64,000 nucleotides of DNA from positions 3,855,501 to 3,919,500 of the forward strand of contig CM064427.1 in the NCBI GenBank assembly GCA_032690845.1. Reading direction: 5' to 3'. The notes below the pieces were generated by a model, which saw nothing but the letters and a program-made list of their open reading frames with translations, made no database searches and was not told where the DNA came from. This DNA is from Eleusine coracana subsp. coracana. Its lineage: Eukaryota > Streptophyta > Magnoliopsida > Poales > Poaceae. This document shows positions 1-11,403 of the stretch, piece by piece. The translations under genes were made by a program, and so were the position numbers. Every line of letters starts with the position of its first letter. Position 1 is the first letter of the stretch.

Positions 1-1309
1 GATTATCGAGGCCGGTTCGTGATCTAAACTAGATTCGCTTTCCTAGCCCTCGATGAGTCGACGGCGATCAGGGAAAGTCACCATCAGGGTGAAGCAGTAG
101 CTAGCTGCCCACGTGGTTGAGGCTGATGCAACCACCGGTGCCATACAATTCACACGGGTCTGCCGCCGCTGCCATGTTATCACCGGAGATCCGCGACTTC
201 GAGCGTGCCGGCGCTCGCGACGTCCAGTTGAGATCATGTTGTGTCCATTGCTACATAGCAAATTCCCGGAGTTCCAGTGCAGTTCATCATTGACTACAGC
301 AATTTCGATGATCGCTTTGGTTCAATGACCTATGTGGTCGACGACGCTCAATAATACAAAAGGACGATTTATTTGAATTTGAGGAATAATTTAAAGAGTA
401 ATTTTTCCTTAATTTCCAAAGACCATTATATGACTCTGCAGCTTCCTACGTCTGAGCTTTTCAGAATCTGCTGAAGTGCATGTCACTTTCTTAACTCAAT
501 CAATTCCTGTTACAGTAGTAACCTGCATTCATGATCAATGCGATATATTTCCTACATGAAATTCTTTCTCGCTTCTAGGCATTTTATGTTCTGAATATCA
601 GTAGCTTGGAAGTCTGGCACATTTGGAAGTCTCGTAATGCCATGATCTTCGACAACCGCGACAATGAGGTCTACGGCACATTGCGTGCCGCTGTGGACAC
701 AATGGACATCTAGAGCCACAGGTACAAAGACAAGCGTCCGGCAATAACGAGATGGCGGGACTACCTCTCTAGTCGCCTCCCCTCTTCATCTAATCCCATG
801 TAATCTCGTACGGGTATGCCCGGTCGCATGATTTGTATGACGATGCTGTAACATCTATGACAATGTTTGCTAAAAAAAATATCAGTAGCTTCAGTAGCAT
901 GATGAGAGCGGATGGTCAAAGACTCAAAGCAGCAGTGTCGACACACATTCTGGCAGATTTCTAGCAGCAGCGGAGGGCAAATTGTCTCGTTGTCATCATG
1001 GCCAACAGGCTCGACCTTATGTGCAGCCTCTGCTTCAGCCCGGCGGCAATTTTTCAGGTCGCCGTCGAGGGCCGGGGTTGCGCCATTTCTTTGCATGAGA
1101 TGCGATGGCGCTGTCATGTTTTTCTATTACTTAGGAACGAGTGAGAGAAAGCCACGCTGACGGCGTGAGCGGCTTCATGGACTGCTGAACCGGCTAAATT
1201 TCGGAGGCAGACAGGCTTGCTTTGAGATACGACTGATACGACATGTGGCATAGATCCAGGTGGTGCTGTAAATCGATTGATTTGCAGCACTGCTGTAGAG
1301 AATTTTCTT
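1..1309. other. Intergenic DNA, no gene recognised
   Basis: No coding region with family similarity was found on either strand; the short ORFs here are unrelated to each other and carry no motif. The first ~40 bases (GATTATCGAGGCCGGTTC...) recur with a few changes near 3236-3275, so the left edge belongs to a locally duplicated sequence. Confidence 0.5.
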
Positions 1310-1690
1310 CCAGCACAGGCAGCACCGCAGTAGCAACTTTGAATTCTCTTTCCTAGACAAACAATTTTTTGAATTTGAAATATGGTAGGAAACTAGAAAT
1401 CGCTCCACCAAATACAATCTGGGCTATTGATCCAGCCATCCAGGCATGCGTCTTGTTGACCACCCATTTCATTGACCCCATTTTTTCATTTCCAGGTATG
1501 TTTTTCAGGTCGCGCGCCCCGCCCATGATTATATACTGAGGTGGTCACGGTAATCACAAAAAAGATTACTGTGGGACTAAACTAACTTTCCGGTTTCCTA
1601 ATCCAAAGCGCGGCTAAGCGTCTCGATTCGGGCCTCGTTCGTAGCTAGTTGTTGGTGCGAGTCCACTAAAAAAACGTAAGTAATCGGCAG
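1310..1690 (+). repeat. Dispersed duplicated segment, copy 1
   Basis: This stretch is closely similar to 6225-6610, in the same orientation. Shared landmarks in order are GGCAGCACCGCAG, CAACTTTGAATTCTCTTTC, CTGGGCTATT, a GATTATATACTGAGGTG block, and GGTGCGAGTCCACTAAAA. Weaker similarity seems to extend a little to the left of both copies. The copies are about 4.9 kb apart and bracket the CACTA element at 3397-6007. No coding potential is evident; it could be part of an unrecognised transposon or of a local segmental duplication. Confidence 0.7.
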
Positions 1691-2160
1691 CATGCACAAC
1701 CAGAATGGGTCCAAGCACTATCAAAAATAAAAAGAATGGGTCCAAGCAGTAGACAGTAGCTTCTCCTCTGGTTAATTGTAATCAAGAATGAGAGTAACAT
1801 TCATAAAGATGATATTTAGAAGACTAAAAATCCTCTCTATGAATCATGTGTTCAACTTGTGCTTTAGAGCGCGCCCAGTTACAAAACTGACTGTTTTTTC
1901 AACTAACATTTTTTTAAAAAGAGGTAGGAGCGCAATAGATACTTAATGTCCAGCCAACACTTACAATACAACTAAAAGAATTTGACAGCAACAGTAGCAA
2001 GTAGTAATAACTGTGTTGAACTTAAGTACCAACAAATTATCATCCACAAAGCAATAGATACAGAAACACCCAAAGAGCGTTGTGTGCCTTGAGAGATAGA
2101 CAACAATAGAAACGGCCACTTCGTCCTCTTCCCCAAGGAGTACGTAGATGATATATATCA
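1691..2160. other. Intergenic DNA, AT-rich, no gene recognised
   Basis: No convincing coding sequence or element termini were seen in this stretch, which lies downstream of the tentative peptide gene at 2161-2546. Confidence 0.4.
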
Positions 2161-2546
2161 TTACATCCTCCGTGGTGGGGGTCCACGCATCCACGTTTGC
2201 AACGTCTTGTTCCCTTGCGGCGGGAGCGGGGACCGCCACTTCTTCATCCTCTTCCTCAAGGACCTCCTGCTCCAAACGGGCTTCTTACAGCCCCAGCCAT
2301 CCTCCCCAGCGATGCTGCCGTCAACGGCCGCGGACGCCGTCAGCTTACTCGCATAGCCATCGCCGGCTGCATCCCAGCACATGCTACTCATGATCAGACT
2401 CTAGAGAGATCCCGAACCAAGAAAAATATACAAATGATCAAATTTACCGTGTGCGTACCAAGAGGGCGCGAGCAGCTGTATGGGGCCGCGCAAGAGCAGA
2501 TGAGGAAGACGACCACGAGCAGCCAAGCGAGGATTCTGCGATACAT
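2161..2546 (-). CDS. Tentative small secreted peptide gene
   Basis: From an ATG at 2546 the minus strand encodes a textbook signal-peptide start: MYRR, then a hydrophobic core LLVVVFLICSCAA, then Cys/Ser-rich residues. A TATATAAA box lies about 80 bases upstream (2627-2634). A donor-like site at 2447 and an acceptor at 2401 would join residue 33 in frame to an exon at 2400-2161, giving 112 residues with a very basic C-terminal half (RRSLRKRMKKWR) and a proline/arginine-rich end. The weak point is the implied 47-base intron, which is below the usual plant minimum; without splicing the frame stops after 50 residues. I do not recognise the peptide: the motifs of phytosulfokine, CLE, CEP and root growth factor families are absent. 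It could equally be a chance ORF next to a promoter-like site. Confidence 0.25.
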
Positions 2547-2626
2547 GACGGCCTGAGAACGAGGATGGGATAGATTACTAGAGGGCTCACTTGGAACTGT
2601 GTGTCAAGGTTCGTCAACTCGTGACG

Positions 2627-2634
2627 TTTATATA
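2627..2634 (-). promoter_or_regulatory. TATA box candidate
   Basis: TATATAAA on the minus strand lies about 80 bases upstream of the ATG at 2546, a usual TATA-to-ATG distance in plants. It supports the idea of a transcription start here but does not prove it. Confidence 0.35.
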
Positions 2635-3704
2635 TACGAAGCAAGCCCGTGTAATACCCAGAAGTTGCCCCATCCATCCTTGCTAATAATGGATCATGTG
2701 GAGCGAACAGCCGACGCCAATTTTTTGATTACTTAAGCTAATGCGGGTGCTGGTGCAATGCACAGGCCCTACAATAATGGAAGCCCGTGCGAACCACACC
2801 GCAGCCAATGCCAGCAAGTTTGATGCGCTTATAGCTTATGATGTTAGATTCACATGTTTGACTTTCGTTTTTTAGAATTTCTTCAAGCTCACCTCGGATT
2901 GCAACTGCTGGTGCCGATGGGGGTCCGGTGCAGTCGCCAGGCAGTACTACTTCTACCCATGTCTCATACTTCCACGAGCACTTTGGACATCGATCGTTGG
3001 AAAATTCGAAACACCCCGCCATGTAAAATTCGGATGGAAGTCCATGTGAACTTCATGTTCTTCTCTTTTTTGTGTGTTTTATTGATGTTTTATACCATTT
3101 CCAAAACTGAATACTCTATTACGAGTAGCTGAAATCCCTTACTGAGACAGCGCGCCATGGAAAACTACGTGGCGTCCGTCGACTATTGACAACGCACGCA
3201 GACAAGTACCCTTCTGCACATGGTGCCCCTGTTATCGATTATCGAGGCCGGTTCTTGATCTAAACAAAATTCGCATCGGAAGACGGGCACAAAAGATGCG
3301 ACGATTCGCGGATCTTGAGTTGTGCTGTCTCCTCCTACGGTAGTACCAAGAGAAACCGTATTTACAGCCACACCTGCTGATGCGTGCACACGGCAATACT
3401 ACCACAAATAAGGTCTTTAACAGCGAAACTCATTCTCAAATAGCGGCGTCTAAATCTTTTATCGTTGCTACAGTTTTCTACAGTGTCTAAAAACACAATT
3501 TGAAAGCAAACCGCCATATGAATTAATAGAGGTCAATCACTTTATGGGCCGTCGCTACAAATAATTTCATATTTGTAGCGGCGGCCCATGTTTTACCCCA
3601 CCGCTACATATGAACCCATCAGCCCACTAGTCCATTAGCGCATATAAAATAGATGAAACCCTAACCCTTCCTCCCACCCGCCTCCTCCTCCTTTCTTTCT
3701 CTCT

Positions 3705-5108
3705 GAAGGTGCATCTAGTCCCCTAATTTTATTTTGGTGATTGGCGTCAATACAATTAAGAATGGACTAATTTTTTAATAAGTATGTGTGTAGATGGCAA
3801 AAAGGAGAAAAGAAGATGGCAAAATGACTTCAAGATGAAAATTCAATTTGCTCAAGAATGAAGTTCATGAGTTTCTATTTTAAATCTTGAGTATAGGAAA
3901 AGTCATACTATTAAGAGGGACATAAAAATGTGAAGCGAAGGTGAACTAAGTGCTAAAATCCCATTTCTCAGCCAAACACATTTTCCTAGAGGTTTTTCAT
4001 TGGACTTGTCCGACACACTAGTAGCTCTACCTCTCTGGGCCACCGACATGTCCGACGGTCATCAGACTTGTTCGATGACCTGAGGAAAGTCCGACGTGTC
4101 GGACATCTTTCATCAAACACTAGTACCTCTGTCACCCTGTGTCATTGGACATGTCCGCAAGTCCGATGGACATGACTTGTCCGAGGCATCGGGCAAGTCT
4201 CTCGAACTCCAGGAACCGCGCCACTTTGAATCATCGGACTTGTCCGATGACCATCGGACTTGTCTGATGTAGATCTAAGAAATACCCCTTCAAACGGTTT
4301 TTTTCTCCATGGGCTATAAATAGACCCCCATTTCGCCCTTTCACCGGTGGATCACTCATTTCACTCAAAAACACTCTCAAGCTTACTTTGCTCTCCCCAA
4401 CTCTTCTCCCTTGTTTCCACACTTGATTTGTGAAGGGATTGAGAGAAGATTGAAGAGCTCCATCGCCTCCAACCTTCCATCCTCTTGAGCACTTGGTTCA
4501 TCCTTACCGCCGATAATTCTTGTGTTTGTTACTCTTGGAGATTCATCCCCTATACGGTTAGAGGTGCTCGTTGAGCTCCTAACTTGTGTGGTGACGTCTC
4601 GGGAAGTTTGTATTGACCCCTCCTTCGTAGAGTTGCTAGTAGAACACCAAGTTTGATCTTTGTGATCACTTGAAAAGGTTTAGGGTTGAAAGAGACCCGA
4701 TCCTTTGTGGATCCGTCAATGGAGACGTAGGCTTCTTTGTGGAGCTGAACTTCGGTGAAAAATCCCGTGTCTCTTATGTGCTTAATTACTTGTTCTTCAT
4801 TTACTAGTTCTTGTTCTTAATCTTACTAGTTAGGGTTTGCTACGTATTTTTTAAATTAATTTTTGTAGGTTGCATGCTAGCTCTTCTCATTTCTACAACT
4901 TCCTCTAGCTTGTTATTACTTGTTCCTAGCTTGCCTTGCACTAGTTTGTAGTTTTAATCAGCCGATCTACTTTTTTATCTCGTGTCATCGGACAAGTCAT
5001 TGGACTTTACTCACATTCGTCAGACAAGTCCGACATTACGAATTTAACTTTTATTTTTAAGTCATTTTTAAGGATAATTGCATATTCACCCCCTCCCTCC
5101 TCTAGGCA
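3705..5108 (-). repeat. Nested non-autonomous repeat, copy C (reverse orientation)
   Basis: This insert starts GAAGGTGCATCTAGTCCCC and ends CCTCCTCTAGGCA. It is flanked by an apparent 10-bp direct repeat CTTTCTCTCT (3695-3704 and 5109-5118), although the pyrimidine-rich site makes the exact length uncertain. Read in reverse it begins with an AGAGG...GGGGGTGAAT terminus and ends with an ATCACCAAAAT block, the same end signatures as the repeats at 27244 and 29821. The interior is rich in short palindromic motifs built on TCGGACTTGTCCGA. No protein is encoded. It looks like a high-copy grass repeat of unsettled class (large retrotransposon derivative or similar). Confidence 0.55.
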
Positions 5109-5480
5109 CTTTCTCTCTCCCAGCCGCCGTAGCCTCCTCCTCCCCTGGCTGTGACGCCTCCTCCTCCCTGTCCCTTCGGCTGCCGCCACCTCCTTCTCCC
5201 CCTTCCTTCGGCCATCGCCTCCTCCTCCCCCTCCCCTCGGCCGCCGTTGCCTCCTCCACATCTTTGGCCACGATGCGGCCTCCTCCTCCTCCCCTTGGCT
5301 GCTGCCGCCTCCTCCTCCTCCCCTCGGTCGCCGCCTCCTCCTCCTCCCCGTCTTCGGCCACAACGCCGCCTCCTCCCACTCCTCTCGGCTTCCGCCGCCT
5401 CCTCCCCGTCTTCGGCTATGACACAGCCTCCTCCCACTCCCACTCCCCATGATTCCTCCTCCTCCTCCTCCCCGGCTTCC
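5085..5480. repeat. Low-complexity CCT/GCC trinucleotide-rich tract
   Basis: Long runs of CTCCTC, GCCGCC and their variants dominate. They create several overlapping long ORFs on both strands whose products are only Pro/Ser/Leu-rich or Gly/Arg/Glu-rich; these are composition artefacts, not genes. The tract is inside the CACTA element, just right of the nested repeat. Confidence 0.8.
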
Positions 5481-6224
5481 ACGATGAGGCAGCGGCCGGA
5501 TCCGACCCTGACGCAGCTTCAACGACGTGGAGGTGGCAGGCAGCGGGCGACTTCGGCTTCGATGGATGCGGCCTCCCCCTCTCTCCCCTCCTCCAGAGCG
5601 TCGGCGGCTTCGATGGCAATGGGACACGACCGGATCTGAGGCAGGGTCAACAGATCCGGCCTCACCCTCTCTCCCCATCAGCGGATCCGGTCTCCCCCTC
5701 TCTCCCCATCAGCGGATCCGGCCTCCTCCTCCACGCAGCGGGCGACGACGGATCTGGCCGGCCTCTTCATCGGGCGCGCTGGAGACGACGGATTGTGTGC
5801 AGGCTCTTGCGGGCCGATGGGCCTTTTTTTTGTTTTTTGGATTTATGGGTAGCGGCGGGTGAAGTTGTCACCCGCCGCTACTAATTTCTTACTAGCGATG
5901 GTTGATTCCATGTTCAGGTCATCCGCCGCTAGAGCTCCTTTTTTTAGCGGCATTAGCATAGCGACGAGGTGGCCCACCCGCCGCTACAGGTCACTTTTGT
6001 TATAGTGCAAGTGCCAATCAGCGGCCGTTTGGCACGACGACGGTGACCTGGTATTGGTCCTAACGACACGGACACGAGCAGCCGACTAGGCAACCGGCGG
6101 CCACCATGGTCCTGATGACACGGACACGAGAATGTTGTTCTTTACATGTGGGTAGATACAGGTGGCGAAAAAATAGGAGTCCAAGACGGCATTGCCGGCC
6201 GCAAGAATGAGGCAACCTTCGGGC

Positions 6225-6610
6225 AGAGGCAGCACCGCAGCAGCAACTTTGAATTCTCTTTCTTGGACAAATAATTTTTTGAACTTGAAATGTGGTAGGA
6301 ATCGCCCCACCAAAAAAAATCTGGGCTATTCATCCAACCATCCAGGCCATGGGTCTTGTTGATCACCCATTAACCCCATTTTGCCATTTCCAGCCTCCAA
6401 GTAAGTATGTTTTTCAGGTCGCCCCACGCATGATTATATACTGAGGTGATCACGGTAATCATAAAAAAGATTCCTGTGTGGCAGTGTGGGACTAAATTCC
6501 CGGTCTCCTAATGCAAAGCGGCTAAGCGCCTCGATTTGGGCCTCGTTCGCAGCAAGATGTTGGTGCGAGTCCACTAAAAAAAACATAATTAATCGGGAGC
6601 CGGACAACAA
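6225..6610 (+). repeat. Dispersed duplicated segment, copy 2
   Basis: Partner of the segment at 1310-1690, in the same orientation, carrying the same ordered landmarks from GGCAGCACCGCAG to GGTGCGAGTCCACTAAAA, with scattered substitutions and a few small indels. It starts about 220 bases to the right of the CACTA element. Confidence 0.7.
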
Positions 6611-7495
6611 CAACCCATTCAATCAAACAGAAATTGGGACCATTCTGTCCCTAAAAACAGGGATAGACTCAACCCATCCTATTTTGTCTCCAAACCAAAC
6701 ACATTCTAAGTGCCTCCTCCTCCCTTTAATGACGCAACAAGGATTGTTGCGTGGTTAGCTGTTCTTTTTATCCACAGTATACGTATTTCTGATCACAAGC
6801 GAAAAAAAAAAGCATGAAAAGGTGCTGCTCTTGTTTGACATGGGCGTGGACCACACTAAGCCCTCTGTTATTACCATAGTGGAATCCCTTTCCAACATCT
6901 TGGAGGTGCCTTACACCGTCATTACAGATGTGGCGGTGGTAAAGCTGCTGCCACGGCGACGGCCGCAACTAATGCGGATGTGATCGATGCGCCATTACTG
7001 ATGTGATTACAGCAAATGTGTCGTTCATTACTGTGCAGCATGTGCTAGAAGGAAGTAGATGGATTTGTAAATCTGCGTCGGAATGGCGTGGCCCGAGCGA
7101 GAATGTTCACTCACAATTCTATAGCCCGCAGTTTATACATCAGTAAATTCACACTTTAAAATTACATACTTGTTTTGGAGAAATATATTTTCCCCTCGCT
7201 TTCTCATCGAATGATCATTTACACATGGAACGGAACATCGTTAATGACCAGCTACCCGCTACAACAACAACGTTCGACACTCTTCACGGGATCACAGGAG
7301 ACGGCGGCAGGCACATGATCGTGCTCCAGATTCCGGTAGCGTGCAGAACACTGGCAAGAGATTCACGGGCTTCCCGTGCGCATGTCACACCAGTCTCCTC
7401 CACGGTCTCCGCGGCGAAGAGCAGAGGAACCACACGGCCACGCTGCCACGAGGTTCGTCCCCCCACGTGCCCGTACGCCTACCGCTGTCCGGGGC
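6611..7495. other. Intergenic DNA downstream of the RING-H2 gene
   Basis: No coding similarity or element ends were found. The right part presumably contains the 3' untranslated region of the minus-strand RING gene that ends at 7496, but no clear polyadenylation signal could be assigned. Confidence 0.4.
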
Positions 7496-8311
7496 CTAGG
7501 AGGCAGCGGCGTGGCCATGGGCGTCGACTGCGGCGCGGCAGAAAGGGCAGCGCGACGTGCCCTGGAGCCACGGCAGCGCGCATGCCCAGTGGAAGCGGTG
7601 GCCGCAGGGGAGGTGCGCGAGCACGTCGCCGGCGCGGAACTCGTCGAGGCACACCGCGCACTCGGCCTGCTCCGCCGCGTCCCACCGCGGCCGGCCCCAC
7701 CGCATCAGCCGCCGCATCACGCCCTGCTTGGAGTACACCTCGCGCTGCACTCCCAGCACCGACGACGACGACTTCGTCGAGCTCCCCTCGCCGCGGGCTC
7801 TGTTCAGCTTTATGCTCCCCGTGCTGTGATGCCTGCCACAACAAGATGCTTCAATTTTTAACCTGTTCTTCGTCGTATCATGGGCCGGGGGTAAAATGAT
7901 CCCTTAATCATCGTCATACCTCTTGATGACGGTGGCCTCCCTCTTGCTCCGGAGCTTCTGGTCCAGCCGCTCCTTGGCCTCCCGGGCATTGCTGTCCAAC
8001 GTCCACTCGTGTATCATCTCCATCACCCCGCTCCGCTGCTGCAAGCACACCAACACCCAACACACAACCAATCACTCCACCGAATAATCCAACCACCAAG
8101 AACCACCAGCGAAATCCAAGCAAGGCAGCACTACCTTGGCAGGAGGATTCCCGGCTCCGGCATGGTGCCCGCCGTGGCCGGCCGCGTACAGGCAGAAGGA
8201 CGGCCTTCTCGTGCCACCACCGGCATGGTCCCCCGCCGCCGCGCCGCCCTGCCGCAGCCTCCGCCGCCGCGCGCACTCCACGCCGGGGAGCATCCCGGCC
8301 ATGATGGCCAT
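7496..8311 (-). CDS. RING-H2 zinc-finger protein, probable E3 ubiquitin ligase
   Basis: A three-exon model on the minus strand (8311-8135, 8038-7920, 7832-7496) splices in frame with GT-AG introns and gives 210 residues. The C-terminal part holds a complete RING-H2 finger, CAVCLDEF through CPFC, with spacing C-x2-C-x14-C-x-H-x2-H-x2-C-x10-C-x2-C. All eight zinc ligands and the Trp before the third pair (ALPWL) are present. In this family the finger docks ubiquitin-charged E2 enzymes. Exon 1 is Gly/Ala/Arg-rich; exon 2 encodes a charged, probably helical segment (MEMIHEWTLDSNAREAKERL). No transmembrane segment is visible, so the protein is likely soluble. The start at 8311 was chosen because it opens the frame that splices without remainder. 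The substrate cannot be inferred. Large antisense ORFs here are GC-rich shadows. Confidence 0.82.
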
Positions 8312-10019
8312 CCACCCACAGGCACCACCAACACGACCGCCCGCCTCTCGCGCGCGGCCTCTGTCCTTTCCTCCTTGACCACAAGTCGTGGGAGCGGGCG
8401 GGCTCTATACGTGGACGCGGGGAGCGCACACCGCACCTACCGGGCGCGCAGGCAGGAGGGAGGATCTACTAGCTACCTAGACGCGGGAGGCCGGCCATTT
8501 CGGGCAACAACCGCATGCATGTCCCCCGCCGCCACCTCCCTCTCCTCCTCTACCTTTCCGTCTTCGGTAGTACTATGGCCGATTGATCGATTGGGGCCTT
8601 GCGGGAGAGTGGTAGTGGTGCTCGCTTGCTTTGTTTGCAATGCTCAAACGAGCTTTAATAATAATAAGCGTATAAATATCGGGTGGAACAAGTGGGGGCG
8701 CGCGCGCGGGCAACTACCCGGCACGACACGAGACGCTCCTGCGCCGGGGTTCGAATCGTGGGGATGCGGCGGGCCCCGGCGCGGGATGGCGAGGAAATCC
8801 ACTGGCTTAGACAGCAGTGGGGAATTATTGAGGTCGCGTCGACGTCAGATCGGATCACTCTGCCGACCTGAACCTTCCTAGATTCATCCTCGCGGTGAAT
8901 CTTTCTTCTTTCACGACAGCGCTATGGTACTACTGGCGGTACGAGTACAACACTGAGCGCTACGGTACTAGCGGTACGAGTACACCTCCGAATGTACAGT
9001 ACGAGTCTCGCAGAAATTTTGGGCACACCAGGATGAAAAATGTGATCACTCAGCCGCGATTTTTTTCAGACCGGTTGATCAGCGCGACAAGCAACTCGAC
9101 GAGACTGATCAGCGCGCGGTCCAATCAACGGTTTGCATCGGCCGTGGTAGCTGGGAGAGGGACCATGGCAGCTTCTGCGAAGCTTCGGCGCGGCACCGGC
9201 CGGACACGCCATGCCACTCGCCATTATTCCTCCATCCTTGGCGCTTAGCCCTCGCGTCACCGTCTTCGTCGTTGCTCTCGGCTCGGCGCTGTCTGTCCCG
9301 AACCGGACCAGAACCTCTCTGTCCCCCCTCCTCTCTCCCCCCGCCGCGATCTTGGCAGCCAGCGTTCAGCTGGAGGATGTGTCTGCTTGGCGCGCTGGTG
9401 TGCACAGGAGCAGTGGCAATGAGATGCACTACTTGTGCAAGCTGAAGAACTTGCTTGTGACGACCTCCTTTTATGCCTCGCCATTGCTGTCTGGTTGCTG
9501 TCTCCACTTGTGACGAGTGCCGACACATCGCTATCGTATTCATCAGGCATTTGTTTTCCAGAATTCCCGAACGCGAGAATATATGTTTTCGGAATTTCTG
9601 GCACTCTGACTGATGAACAGCTCAGGTGATGGCAACCGGTATTATTTGGAAGGGCCATGAGGAACACAGGATTCGGCAGGTGAGAGTGATACTGGCGCCA
9701 TGTGAAGGGTGACCATTCGCGGCCACATGCACCTGGCTGCTGGTGCTGGCGCTGCTCTATCTGAATGATGCTTCTACTTTCATCACCGAAACTGCGATAC
9801 CGATCGCCTCAGATTGTTTATTCAGAGGTTGTTAGTATTGTATGGCGATGGTTACTACGATTGGTATCGTGATCCATTATTTTACTATTTTGCAGGTACA
9901 GACAGACAGTCGTGGGATCAGACAGATATTACTCTGTGATAAGAGGAAAATGAAACGAGATCTTGAGGGTGTATGGGTTTGTTTAATTGCATGGACTGCT
10001 TAGGTGTTTAGCTTAATGG
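8312..10019. other. Intergenic DNA, GC-rich, no gene supported
   Basis: The left part is presumably the promoter and leader of the RING-H2 gene. ORFs on both strands between 8.3 and 9.7 kb are Arg/Ala/Ser-rich and show no domain. A GGTTCGAATC box at about 8751 resembles a tRNA or SINE B box, but no matching A box or tRNA fold was found. Confidence 0.4.
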
Positions 10020-10021
10020 TA

Positions 10022-10198
10022 CTCCCTTCATTCAATATTATATGATGTTTTGTCTCTTGGCATAAAAATTAAGAAGAGATGAAAAGATATGTTGTATAGA
10101 AAATGAGAATAAGAGAGATAAAGATGTATTGGTAATAGAGAAAAGAGATAATTTGAAAAAAAAAATCTAAAGTGTTATATAATGTTGAATGTAGGAAG
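10022..10198. mobile_element. Stowaway-type MITE
   Basis: The element starts CTCCCTTCATTCAATATTAT, ends with an imperfect inverted copy (...ATAATGTTGAATGTAGGAAG), and is flanked by TA on both sides (10020-10021 and 10199-10200). The CTCCCT terminus, TA target duplication and ~180-bp AT-rich interior are the marks of Stowaway elements mobilised by mariner-type transposases. No coding capacity. Confidence 0.75.
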
Positions 10199-10937
10199 TA
10201 GGAGATAATTCGCTTGTGTACATAAAACAGCAACAGGAGTGGGACAGTTCTTTGAGGAGCTTTGGCGTAGCGAGACGCCCGATCACCTTCCACTCTGCAT
10301 TGCAGACGGTTCGTGCTTGACTTGCTTTCTCCGCGACTGACAAGAGGGCAATCCGTAATCTTTTAGAGCAGGTCCAGCTGATGTTTGCAGGCTCAGAATT
10401 GGACGGGCTCTACAAGCATGGAAATTTGGAAATCAACATTAGGCCCGTTTACAGTTGGTCGTAGCAGGACTAACAGAGAGGGCCGTCTTGGAATCGATAG
10501 CTTCGGGCGACGACGCAGTCCGTGAATTCTGGCGCGCTCTGGTGCGCCGGCCTAGAAGGAGAAGGACTTTCCCTTTGCGTCCACTCTCTTATGCTATTTG
10601 GACCCTATCCGTATCGCTCCTCGTCTGAGCGCGCTCAGCCCAGCCCACGCGCGAAGAAACAACCCGCGCGTCAGACGAGCCTACCCATGCACGCTGGCAC
10701 GCAGAAGCCGCCGCCTTCCACCTCCGCACGGCCGCACCCGCCGCCGATGCCCGCCGCCTGGAATGACGCCAGCACCGGCCACCAGCGACGTGGCAGCGTC
10801 CCGTGTCTCTCCACGTGGACAAGCATGCAACGATGTGGCTCACGTCTCCTATAAAAACTATTTGATACTCTAACAATGATAGAGGTTAAAGTTAGTTTTT
10901 AACTTTAAATTAACTTTAAACTAATTCTATTCTTTGA
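10199..10937. other. Intergenic DNA, no gene recognised
   Basis: An ORF of 110 codons at 10522-10854 is Ser/Pro/Arg-rich and without recognisable domain; it is treated as a chance ORF in GC-rich DNA. Nothing else is supported. Confidence 0.4.
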
Positions 10938-11403
10938 GGTGTTTGGATGCAAGTGGGAGTGTCTAATTTTCAATCGATTAAAAATAAGGATTCCTTTTAA
11001 CGCTTTTAGCCTTTGAATCTAGATCTAATGAATATAAAAAGATAAAACTTTTCCATAATCTATACATAACATTAAATAATACAAATAATCCTATAAATAA
11101 ATAAATAACAAAAAAACAAAAAAATTGTCGGCTACGTTAAAGCCATCGACTGAAAGTTTCCTAAATTTCACTGATTTTCATAAAGATATTAATGTAATCA
11201 TTTACTTCCTTAGAAGATAGAGGAAAAATTAACTTTTCAGTGAGCCCTATATAAAATAGCTCCAATTAACATCTCTTGAAAAAGATAGTTTTTTGATGGA
11301 TTAGATACAACTAACCCAAATTAACCCACTCTATTTAAATATTTTAAGATTAATTATATCCAAACTAATCCAAACTAGCTATAACCATGTATCCAAACAG
11401 GCC
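10938..11403. mobile_element. Possible Tourist-like (PIF/Harbinger) MITE
   Basis: The left end GGTGTTTGGATGCAAG and, read in reverse, the right end GGCCTGTTTGGATACATGG form imperfect terminal inverted repeats of the GGCCTGTTTGGAT kind typical of grass Tourist elements. The interior is strongly AT-rich and non-coding. A clean TWA target duplication is not visible (flanks are TTTGA and ATAG), so the boundaries and class are tentative. Confidence 0.4.

Larger units (their letters stand above)
3397..6007. mobile_element. Degenerate non-autonomous CACTA (En/Spm) transposon
   Basis: The right end reads, on the complementary strand, CACTATAACAAAAGTGACC. The left end TACTACCACAAATAAGGTC is the same terminus with its first C changed to T. 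The element is flanked by a 3-bp direct repeat CAA (3394-3396 and 6008-6010), the target-site length of the superfamily. Subterminal repeats on GTAGCGGCGG and its complement occur on both sides (3550-3610 and 5850-5990), also typical. No transposase is encoded; the interior is low-complexity CCT/GCC-rich DNA plus a nested 1.4-kb repeat at 3705-5108. It is a dead, non-autonomous copy. Confidence 0.75.

Noticed and set aside
2161..2275. Possible phytosulfokine-like precursor (acidic stretch then IYIIY)
   Set aside because: The frame lacks the conserved DYIYTQ-type pentapeptide and the Cys pattern of these precursors.
5007..5862. Several overlapping ORFs of 67-223 codons on both strands
   Set aside because: All are products of CCT/GCC trinucleotide runs, giving Gly/Arg/Glu or Pro/Ser/Leu low-complexity proteins without domains; the region is inside a CACTA element.
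8690..8830. Possible SINE or tRNA because of GGTTCGAATC
   Set aside because: No A box at the right distance and no tRNA fold; a single B-box-like word in GC-rich DNA is weak evidence.
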